Assembly: GCA_964522045.1 (NCBI GenBank)
Contig: CAZFSF010000150.1
Coordinates: forward strand, 1 to 5,894
From: Desulfacyla sp964522045
Lineage (GTDB): Bacteria; Desulfobacterota; DSM-4660; Desulfatiglandales; Desulfatiglandaceae
Reading direction: 5' to 3'
Length of the DNA: 5,894 nt
Shown: positions 1 through 5,056 of the stretch, in pieces
Position numbering within the stretch: position 1 is the first letter of the stretch
How the letters are laid out: the number at the start of each line of letters is the position of its first letter
The notes under the pieces: generated by a model
The model's database searches: none
Seen by the model: only the letters and a program-made list of their open reading frames with translations
Told to the model about the DNA's origin: nothing
Program-made: the position numbers and the translations under genes

Positions 1-123
1 CTGGGTTTACCAGTTGATATGGCATAACTTCAACGGGTTACCATATCTTGACAATACCTCAAACAATCCGTGTCACCAAAAAACTGAGATACTCCTTACA
101 TATCCACGGTCGTATAAGAGGTC

Positions 124-154
124 AAAAAAATATTGCCTTAGCCAAGACCTAAGA
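124..154 (-). terminator. Weak candidate intrinsic terminator for leftward transcription
   Basis: Read on the minus strand, a CTTAG/CTAAG stem of 5 bp (137-141 and 149-153, 7-nt loop, one possible extra G-T pair) is followed after a few bases by TATTTTTTT (complement of 124-132). The 10-bp hairpin at 158-180 lies directly upstream on the same strand and could help. The stem is short and AT-rich, so this is only a candidate. It sits about 110 bp past the last minus-strand stop codon. Confidence 0.3.
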
Positions 155-157
155 GAT

Positions 158-180
158 CAAATTGGTTTCTAACCAATTTG
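158..180. repeat. Perfect 10-bp inverted repeat (hairpin)
   Basis: CAAATTGGTT (158-167) and AACCAATTTG (171-180) are exact reverse complements separated by a 3-nt TCT loop. No T-run follows on either side, so on its own it is not a classical terminator. It lies just upstream of GGGGTCAGG, a motif I associate from memory with dispersed repeat or REP-transposase-type elements in this bacterial group. It may therefore be part of an intergenic repeat, or an RNA 3'-end structure for leftward transcripts. Confidence 0.6.
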
Positions 181-263
181 GGAGTAAAGAAAGGGGTCAG
201 GAATGCATTCTTAATTCACGGCTCTCGGATTTTATCCTTTTGTTTTTACAGCAACGTTATTTC

Positions 264-449
264 TTAATTTTCTTTGATAGCTGTGGGCTTTTTTTCAAAG
301 ATTTTTTTAGCAATTGCCAGTCCTTCAATGCAGATCGGCATTCCACCGTAGGTGGGCATCTGCAGGATGATTTCCGCCACTTCCGCCTTGGTGGCCCCCG
401 CACGAACGGCTGCGATGATGTGAGGGGGGGAAATCAGGGAAATCGGCAT
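264..449 (-). pseudogene. C-terminal remnant of a carboxymuconolactone decarboxylase-family protein
   Basis: The 61-residue frame carries the pattern of the second half of a CMD/AhpD-like domain (PF02627): HIIAAVRAGATKAEVAEIIL, then a YGGMP segment and an alanine-rich last helix (GLAIAKKIFEKK). Family members usually run about 100-130 residues or more, and the N-terminal helices are absent here. Upstream DNA is already occupied by the ferredoxin gene. The frame is closed by an in-frame TGA at 477-479, with only a TTG at 471-473 as an alternative start. The ATG at 449 follows the ferredoxin TGA after one base and has no Shine-Dalgarno of its own, so any translation would depend on coupling. 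The residues where some family members have a redox CxxC are not cysteines here (SLIS). The simplest reading is a deletion that joined a truncated CMD gene to the operon end. A short functional protein cannot be excluded. Confidence 0.55.
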
Positions 450-450
450 A

Positions 451-876
451 TCAATCAAGGAGGCTCTTGTCAAATCTCACCTCCATGGCACGTGCCGGGC
501 ATGCGAGCACACACCATTCACACGCGCTGCACCGTTCCTTGTCAAAAACCACTTCCATCTCAGGCCTCTTGATGTGAAGGGCACCTGTGGGACAAACAGC
601 CGTGCAGGCTCCGCACTGAAAGCATTTTTTTTCATTCCGCTTGATGTCCTGGCCGATACTCTCTACCTTGATCCCAATGCTTTTCAGGTAGCGAACACCC
701 CTTTGAAAGTTTTTTCGGTGACCGCTCAGCTCAAGCACCATAAGGCCTTCTTTTCTGGGATAGATGGTAGCTTTAAGTATATTAAAAGAGAGGTCAAACT
801 TCTTTACAAGGTTAACTGCTACCGGCTCGTCAACAACTTTTTTCGGGAACCTGAGTGAAAGGGTTTTTGAATACAT
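451..876 (-). CDS. NIL-domain 2[4Fe-4S] ferredoxin
   Basis: This predicted cytoplasmic iron-sulfur protein has 141 residues. Residues about 3-77 match the NIL domain, a small ACT-like fold also found at the C-terminus of MetN methionine transporters. Two complete ferredoxin motifs follow: C85-x2-C88-x2-C91-x3-C95-P and C116-x2-C119-x2-C122-x3-C126-P, so two [4Fe-4S] clusters are expected. NIL-plus-ferredoxin proteins of this layout include MA1822 of Methanosarcina, which works with a DUF39 protein to make homocysteine from aspartate semialdehyde and sulfide in anaerobes. That role here is inferred, because no DUF39 gene is visible. The ATG at 876 is chosen because GGAG lies 8 bases upstream; a TTG at 906 would overlap the preceding gene. 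It follows the aminotransferase by 26 bp on the same strand and probably shares its transcript. Confidence 0.88.
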   Translation of the reverse strand: MYSKTLSLRFPKKVVDEPVAVNLVKKFDLSFNILKATIYPRKEGLMVLELSGHRKNFQRGVRYLKSIGIKVESIGQDIKRNEKKCFQCGACTAVCPTGALHIKRPEMEVVFDKERCSACEWCVLACPARAMEVRFDKSLLD

Positions 877-902
877 GGTTTCTTCTCCGTAACCATCAAT
901 AA

Positions 903-2081
903 TCAATATCTTCTAATGACCTTTTCAAACCCTGGAAGGGCCTTTTCGATAACCTGGTCCGATACGCAATAGGCAATCCTGAAGTGACCCGGACCACCGA
1001 AACCGCTCCCGGGAACAGTCAGAACATTCTCATCCTGAAGTGCGCTTACAAAAGCAACGTCGTCTTCCACCGGGGTTTTCGGGAACAGGTAAAAGGCCCC
1101 CTCCGGTTTCATTAATTCGTAACCAAAAGACAAAAGCGCCTGGCAAAGACTGTCTCTCTTTTGCTGATAGAGGGAGATGTCTACGCTATCTTCCAGTAAA
1201 TGGGGAATCACCCTTTGCATAAGGGCAGGGGCATTGACATAGCCAAGTACCCGGTTGCAAAGGACCATGCCGGCTAAGACCATTTTCTTATCTGAAATGT
1301 CCGGATGGGCCGCAGCATAGCCGATCCTTTCACCCGGAAGTGAAAGATCTTTTGAAAATGATGTCACCACAAAGCTTTCATTATACGCATCAAAGACAGC
1401 CGGGACTACCACACCGTCATAGACGATCTTGCGGTAAGGCTCGTCAGAGATAAGGTATATGGGCTGCCCGAACTTTCCACTGTAATGAGACATAAGGGTT
1501 GCCAGTTCTTTCAACTCATCCTCCCCGTAGACCTTACCAGTGGGGTTATTTGGAGAATTGATCAGAACTGCCCTTGTCTTTTTTGTCATAGCCTCCTCAA
1601 TAGCGCCGAAATCAAATGAAAAATCGGATTTTGTATTCACAAGCTTTGGGACTCCCTGATGGTTATCAAGGTAGAAGTTATATTCCACAAAATATGGTTT
1701 TGGAATGATAACCTCTTCTCCAGGGTTAAGGATCGTCTTCAAGACCACATTGAGGCCACCCCCGGCCCCCACAGTCATAACTATATCGTCCGCAGAAAAT
1801 TTATCTCTGTTAAAGGTATTGAGATAGTTGGCAACCGCCTGTCTGGTTTCAACAAAACCGGCATTTGGCATGTAGGCGTGTTGCCCCGGAGTGGGATCTC
1901 TGACCAAATCTTCAAGGACCTGATTAAGCTTGACAGGAGGTTCCAGGTTAGGATTTCCCAAGCTGAAGTCAAAGACATTATCCGCCCCGTACTTCGCCTT
2001 TCTCTTGGCACCTTCTTCAAACATTTTCCTGATCCAGGAAGATCTTTCGATGGCCTCACTGATTTTTTGCGAAACAGACAT
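903..2081 (-). CDS. PLP-dependent class I/II aminotransferase (aspartate aminotransferase-like)
   Basis: This 392-residue fold-type I aminotransferase is of typical family length, cytoplasmic, with no signal peptide. Visible landmarks are SLGNPN (40-45) near the substrate site, the phosphate/ring-binding GAGGGLN (105-111), NSPNNPTG (175-182) with N179 facing the cofactor, SDEPY (212-216) with D213 binding the pyridine nitrogen, and SFSKDLSLPGERIGY (241-255) with Schiff-base lysine K244. R368 in FRIAY is the expected carboxylate-binding arginine. These place it in the broad AspC/COG0436 group. Substrate specificity (aspartate, alanine, aromatic or other) cannot be read from motifs, so no symbol is given. 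The ATG is supported by AGGAGG seven bases upstream. It leads a minus-strand unit with the NIL-ferredoxin, which hints at a role in aspartate-linked or sulfur amino-acid metabolism; this is inference. No truncation or missing catalytic residue is seen. Confidence 0.93.
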   Translation of the reverse strand: MSVSQKISEAIERSSWIRKMFEEGAKRKAKYGADNVFDFSLGNPNLEPPVKLNQVLEDLVRDPTPGQHAYMPNAGFVETRQAVANYLNTFNRDKFSADDIVMTVGAGGGLNVVLKTILNPGEEVIIPKPYFVEYNFYLDNHQGVPKLVNTKSDFSFDFGAIEEAMTKKTRAVLINSPNNPTGKVYGEDELKELATLMSHYSGKFGQPIYLISDEPYRKIVYDGVVVPAVFDAYNESFVVTSFSKDLSLPGERIGYAAAHPDISDKKMVLAGMVLCNRVLGYVNAPALMQRVIPHLLEDSVDISLYQQKRDSLCQALLSFGYELMKPEGAFYLFPKTPVEDDVAFVSALQDENVLTVPGSGFGGPGHFRIAYCVSDQVIEKALPGFEKVIRRY

Positions 2082-2127
2082 GATTTATCCTCCTTATAAG
2101 TTATTTATACCTAACCCGGATAAACCG

Positions 2128-2155
2128 GAATTGCGAATTTAGGAATTGAGGAATT
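2128..2155. repeat. Four phased GAATT units
   Basis: GAATT occurs at 2128-2132, 2135-2139, 2143-2147 and 2151-2155, spaced 7, 8 and 8 bp, and is followed by an A-run. It lies about 50-75 bp upstream of the aminotransferase start. It could be a short simple repeat or a fragment of a dispersed GGAATTGA-type repeat. A regulatory role is not shown. Confidence 0.5.
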
Positions 2156-2184
2156 AAAAAAATCTCCTTAACGTAATCCATGAA

Positions 2185-2202
2185 TCCCGCTTGTGAGCGG
2201 GA
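2185..2202. repeat. Short GC-rich hairpin
   Basis: TCCCGCT (2185-2191) and AGCGGGA (2196-2202) form a perfect 7-bp stem with a TGTG tetraloop. After one mismatch the pairing continues for two more bases (GA at 2182-2183 with TC at 2204-2205). No clear T-run follows on either strand, so a terminator is unlikely. It stands alone in the divergent spacer. Confidence 0.5.
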
Positions 2203-2238
2203 CTCAACCCAGGTTTGTTGATCTTGTATTTCGGCAGT

Positions 2239-2296
2239 GAAATTTGAAATTGGGGCAAACAGAAAAATGTAGAGCTCTTATCTAATTTCAAATTTC
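2239..2296. repeat. 13-bp perfect inverted repeat with 32-nt spacer
   Basis: GAAATTTGAAATT (2239-2251) is the exact reverse complement of AATTTCAAATTTC (2284-2296). The arms are pure low-complexity AT-rich sequence and the 32-nt interior has no coding character. The direct repeat TTCGGCA lies 2 bp outside the left arm and 4 bp outside the right arm, resembling a short non-autonomous element with flanking duplication. The alternative is a member of an intergenic palindrome family. Confidence 0.6.
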
Positions 2297-2474
2297 CAGT
2301 TTCGGCATCCGATTTTCAATTCGATAATACACTCCATTTCGAAAAAAGTGTAAACTTGTGAATGAAGGATGCGCAAATAGAATATCTTTTTGTACTGACT
2401 TGTCAACATAAATCCGAAGACGACCATTTCGCTGTTGGCTCCCCCCAGTTTGACAGGCCGAGGCAGAAATCATC

Positions 2475-2503
2475 TTGACACAGTTGAATGGTTCTTCTAA
2501 TTT
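2475..2503 (+). promoter_or_regulatory. Candidate sigma-70 promoter for pfp
   Basis: TTGACA (2475-2480) matches the -35 consensus exactly. A 17-bp spacer leads to TAATTT (2498-2503), a poor three-of-six -10 match, with more AT-rich sequence beyond. Transcription would begin near 2510, leaving a leader of about 93 nt before the pfp ATG. A second TTGACA about 25 bp upstream has no -10 partner. It is the best rightward promoter candidate in the spacer and could drive both pfp and ispG. Confidence 0.4.
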
Positions 2504-2602
2504 ATAGGGTTAAGCTTTGCAGTCCGCCCAAGACAACCCGGCCTCGGCGATCCATGGCCTTATTGTTGTTTTGACCGAACAAAAAACAGAGGAGGTTTTT
2601 CA

Positions 2603-3781
2603 ATGGCACTGAAGAAAGTTAAGAAAAAACCGACTATTGCCATTTTGACCGGCGGCGGGGACGTTCCCGGTCTTAATCCTTGCATCAAGGCCTTAGTTTA
2701 CCGGGCGGCAAGTGAAGGGGTCACTATCCTCGGGATCAGGCGTGGATGGGCCGGGATCTTAGAGTATAACCCTGATGATCCTGAAGCCTCAAAAAACCAC
2801 GTCCAAGAACTTAGCCCGGCAGAGGTCCGGACTATTGACCGCTCCGGGGGGACCTATCTCCACACGGCGCGAACCAATCCGAGCGTTGTAAAGAAAAAAA
2901 ACACACCAGATTTTCTCAAAAGTGCCTTCAATAAAGGAGAGGATACCCATGACTTCACCTCTCACTGCATCAGAGGCCTGGAGCATTTAGGGATTGACGC
3001 CGTTATCCCAATAGGCGGAGACGACACATTGAGTTTCGCAGAGAGGCTGCACAGTAAAGGATTTCCTGTGATCGCCATCCCGAAGACCATGGATAACGAT
3101 GTCTTTGGCACAGACTATTGTATAGGTTTTTCCACGGCCGTAACCCGGGGGGTGGGCTTCATTCATGCCCTCCGGACATGTACCGGATCCCATGAAAGGA
3201 TTGCAGTTATTGAGCTGTTTGGACGTTATTGCGGAGAGACATCATTGATATCCGCTTATCTCGCAGGCGTCGACCGGGCCATTATCTCTGAGGTGCCCTT
3301 TGAACCTGAGAAACTTGCCAAGTTGATCATGGAAGATAAAAGGGCCAATCCTAAAAATTATGCCATGATCACCATATCTGAAGGTGCCAAGATAATCGGC
3401 GGTGAGATGTTCCTGTCAGGAGAAAGCGATGCATATGGTCACCGCAGGCTCGGCGGCGTGGGAGAAGAAACAGGGGCCATTCTCAAGAAACTGACAGGCC
3501 AGGACGTGCTCAACCAGAGGCTCTCTTATCTTATGAGAAGCGGCTCGCCCGACTCTTTAGACCTGATGGTAGCGGTCAATTTCGCAAACATGGCTATCGA
3601 TCTCTTGCTGAAGAATACCTTTGGACGACTCGTCGCCTTGAGCAATGGAAACTATACGGACATCCCGCTCAGCACCATCACCACAGGGCAAAAGAGGGTG
3701 GATATACGGGAGCTCTATGATATTGAGGAGTATCGTCCCAAGGTAAGGCACGTAAGCGGAAAACCGATGTTTCTTTATTAA
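2603..3781 (+). CDS. pfp: Pyrophosphate-type 6-phosphofructokinase
   Basis: This enzyme phosphorylates fructose 6-phosphate to fructose 1,6-bisphosphate in cytoplasmic glycolysis; with PPi as donor the step is reversible. The 392-residue chain shows the PFK-A family order: GGGDVPGLN (17-25), GGDDT (138-142), PKTMDND (160-166) with catalytic base D164, SHER (196-199), ELFGRYCG (204-211), SEG with E260, and YLMRSGSPDS (309-318). ATP enzymes have glycine at the positions called 104 and 124 in E. coli. Here these are D141 and K161, the established pair marking PPi-dependent enzymes. The YLMR segment replaces the bacterial HIQRGG form and is closer to the YMIR of PPi enzymes. It is longer than the 320-residue E. 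coli PfkA, partly through extra sequence around 92-120. AGGAGG seven bases before the ATG fixes the start. IspG follows after 25 bp, probably on the same transcript. Donor choice is inferred from residues, not measured. Confidence 0.92.
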   Translation: MALKKVKKKPTIAILTGGGDVPGLNPCIKALVYRAASEGVTILGIRRGWAGILEYNPDDPEASKNHVQELSPAEVRTIDRSGGTYLHTARTNPSVVKKKNTPDFLKSAFNKGEDTHDFTSHCIRGLEHLGIDAVIPIGGDDTLSFAERLHSKGFPVIAIPKTMDNDVFGTDYCIGFSTAVTRGVGFIHALRTCTGSHERIAVIELFGRYCGETSLISAYLAGVDRAIISEVPFEPEKLAKLIMEDKRANPKNYAMITISEGAKIIGGEMFLSGESDAYGHRRLGGVGEETGAILKKLTGQDVLNQRLSYLMRSGSPDSLDLMVAVNFANMAIDLLLKNTFGRLVALSNGNYTDIPLSTITTGQKRVDIRELYDIEEYRPKVRHVSGKPMFLY

Positions 3782-3806
3782 AAATGCCTAAGCGGAGCAA
3801 ATCCCC

Positions 3807-4874
3807 ATGCCTCTCAGTGAAGAACGAAAAAAAACCCGTCAGATCCATGTTGGCGACATCCCGATAGGGGGTAATGCACTCATAGCTGTCCAGTCCATGA
3901 CAAACACTGACACACGGGATGTCTCTGCAACTGTTCATCAGATTGAACAACTTTCCCATGCAGGGTGCGAGATTGTCCGTTTGGCCATTCCCGATGAAGA
4001 GGCCGTGGCTGCCTTCGGAGAAATTAAGAAAAAGGTCAGGACCCCTCTCATCGCCGATATTCACTTCGACCATCGGCTTGCCCTGGGCGCCCTGGGCGCC
4101 GGTGCTGATGGGCTGAGAATCAATCCCGGAAATATCGGGAGTCAGAGAGCTGTTGAAAAGGTGGTCAATGCGGCTCGAGATGTGGAGGCCCCTATCAGAA
4201 TAGGGGTCAATGCAGGATCTCTGCACAAGGAGATTCTGTCAAGATACGGAGGCCCCACTCCCGAGGCCATGGTTGCAAGCGCCATGGAGCATGTGCAGTT
4301 CTTAGAATCTTTAGATTTTGGCCTGATTAAGATTTCACTGAAATCATCCAATGTTATAAACACCATCAAGGCCTATGAGCTACTCAGTCAAGAGGTGGAT
4401 TATCCTCTGCACCTGGGAGTCACAGAGGCAGGCACGCTTATCTCTGGCACCGTAAAAAGCGCTATCGGCATTGGATATCTCTTAGCCCGGGGGATTGGCG
4501 ATACCTTCCGCGTGTCTCTGACGAGAGACCCGGTAGAAGAGATAAGGGTCGCCTATGAGATCCTGAGATCTCTCGACCTCAGATCGCGGGGCCCCGAAAT
4601 CATATCCTGCCCTACCTGTGGCCGGTGCGAAATAGACCTTTTTTCCCTCGTGGAAAAAGTGGAAAGTGCTGTTTCGGACATTGAGGCATCGCCAAAGGTA
4701 GCCATAATGGGATGTGTGGTAAACGGTCCAGGCGAGGCTAAGGAGGCCGATGTTGGCGTAGCAGGGGGCAGAGGGCAGGGGATACTATTCAGGAAAGGAG
4801 AGGTTGTAAAGAAAATACCTGAAGATCAATTAGCCGAGATCCTTATCAACGAAGTCAGACGGCTGGTGGCATAA
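3807..4874 (+). CDS. ispG: 4-hydroxy-3-methylbut-2-en-1-yl diphosphate synthase
   Basis: IspG (GcpE) catalyses the penultimate step of the MEP isoprenoid pathway: reductive ring opening of MEcPP to HMBPP, using a [4Fe-4S] cluster and an external reductant such as ferredoxin or flavodoxin. At 355 residues it is close to E. coli IspG (372). The N-terminal TIM-barrel half shows VQSMTNTDTRD (28-38), ADIHFDHRLAL (83-93) and GLRINPGNIG (102-111), with KISLKSSNV (175-183) further on. The C-terminal cluster half has SCPTCGRCEID with ligands C268 and C271, then MGCVVNGPGEA with C303 and the fourth ligand E310. C274 is an additional cysteine next to the cluster. A GGAG precedes the ATG by about nine bases. 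It lies 25 bp behind pfp and upstream of proS; I recall ispG-proS adjacency as common in Deltaproteobacteria. All cluster ligands are intact, so it should be functional. Confidence 0.97.
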   Translation: MPLSEERKKTRQIHVGDIPIGGNALIAVQSMTNTDTRDVSATVHQIEQLSHAGCEIVRLAIPDEEAVAAFGEIKKKVRTPLIADIHFDHRLALGALGAGADGLRINPGNIGSQRAVEKVVNAARDVEAPIRIGVNAGSLHKEILSRYGGPTPEAMVASAMEHVQFLESLDFGLIKISLKSSNVINTIKAYELLSQEVDYPLHLGVTEAGTLISGTVKSAIGIGYLLARGIGDTFRVSLTRDPVEEIRVAYEILRSLDLRSRGPEIISCPTCGRCEIDLFSLVEKVESAVSDIEASPKVAIMGCVVNGPGEAKEADVGVAGGRGQGILFRKGEVVKKIPEDQLAEILINEVRRLVA

Positions 4875-5056
4875 ACTATAAGGGTAACCGTTCACGGTTT
4901 ACAGTTATCGGTTCACGGTTGAAAAAACAGAAGGTAGAAGAGAATTATGGGGTCCTCATCCAAAATGCTTCAATCGTTGCATGGTTCATTGAAGAAACTG
5001 CCAACTGTGAACCGACAACCGTGAACGCTTACTTATAAGGAGATACACATACAAAC
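4875..5056. other. ispG-proS spacer dominated by an inverted-repeat element
   Basis: This is a 182-bp gap without a gene. Most of it is the inverted-repeat structure listed separately. No T-box or other recognisable tRNA-synthetase leader is visible before proS, and there is no classical stem plus T-run terminator after ispG. The last bases carry the proS ribosome site (AAGGAG at 5037-5042). Confidence 0.6.
4890..5026. repeat. Inverted-repeat element with four GTTCACGGTT-like units
   Basis: The left arm has GTTCACGGTT twice (4890-4899 and 4911-4920). The right arm has the reverse complement twice: AACTGTGAAC with one change (5003-5012) and AACCGTGAAC exact (5017-5026). The inner arms pair over about 14 bp (4908-4921 with 5002-5015) with a single G-T wobble. 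The outer arms pair over 10 bp, and TATAAG/CTTATA beyond them suggests further partial symmetry. The 80-bp interior contains its own CTTCAAT/ATTGAAG hairpin (4968-4974, 4988-4994). Transcribed, it would fold into a long stem. It resembles the small intergenic palindromic repeats of this bacterial group and encodes nothing. Confidence 0.7.

Larger units (their letters stand above)
1..263. other. Non-coding region downstream of the leftward gene group
   Basis: No convincing gene lies here. The frame that opens on the plus strand around 162 runs antisense across the ferredoxin gene and has no recognisable protein character. The stretch is AT-rich. It holds a 7-bp inverted repeat (GATATGG at 16-22 and CCATATC at 41-47), a perfect 10-bp hairpin at 158-180, a weak terminator candidate for leftward transcription at 124-154, the motif GGGGTCAGG (about 193-201) and a 10-bp palindrome GAATGCATTC at 201-210. 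A TTGACA at 48-53 has no good -10 partner. This is most likely the 3' intergenic space of the minus-strand genes, with remains of dispersed repeats. Confidence 0.6.
2082..2602. other. Divergent intergenic region between aminotransferase and pfp
   Basis: This roughly 520-bp spacer contains no convincing gene; a 61-codon minus-strand frame at 2288-2473 has no recognisable domain and runs through an inverted repeat. Contents from left to right are the aminotransferase ribosome site (AGGAGG near 2087-2092), a possible minus-strand -10 (TATAAA, complement of 2104-2109, with no good -35), four phased GAATT units (2128-2155), a 7-bp hairpin (2185-2202), a 13-bp inverted repeat (2239-2296), a rightward promoter candidate (2475-2503) and the pfp leader ending in AGGAGG seven bases before its ATG. 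The sequence TTCGGCA occurs on both sides of the inverted repeat (2230-2236 and 2301-2307). Confidence 0.6.

Noticed and set aside
1..47. 7-bp inverted repeat GATATGG/CCATATC as an operator
   Set aside because: It is short, separated by 18 bp, and has no associated promoter or gene in the window.
48..76. TTGACA promoter-like hexamer near the left edge
   Set aside because: The hexamer at 17-bp spacing (TGTCAC) is a poor -10 and no rightward gene follows.
451..453. TGA as a selenocysteine codon fusing the ferredoxin to the CMD-like frame
   Set aside because: The CMD-like frame is in a different reading frame from the ferredoxin, so readthrough of the TGA would not join them, and no SECIS-like hairpin is evident directly after it.
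162..572. 136-codon plus-strand open frame
   Set aside because: It runs antisense across the ferredoxin C-terminus and the CMD remnant, shows no domain, and its composition looks like a shadow frame.
2288..2473. 61-codon minus-strand frame in the divergent spacer
   Set aside because: It passes through the arm of an inverted repeat, has no recognisable domain and no clear ribosome site.
4082..4099. Exact 9-bp tandem duplication CCTGGGCGC inside ispG
   Set aside because: The protein keeps normal length against E. coli IspG at this point (ALGALGAGAD aligns without a gap to ALKVAEYGVD), so it is not an expansion.
3678..4226. 182-codon minus-strand frame spanning the pfp end and ispG start
   Set aside because: It is antisense to two well-supported enzymes and has no domain of its own.
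4875..5056. T-box leader or terminator regulating proS
   Set aside because: No T-box core motif or antiterminator is visible and no stem plus T-run is present; the symmetry is explained by the repeat element.
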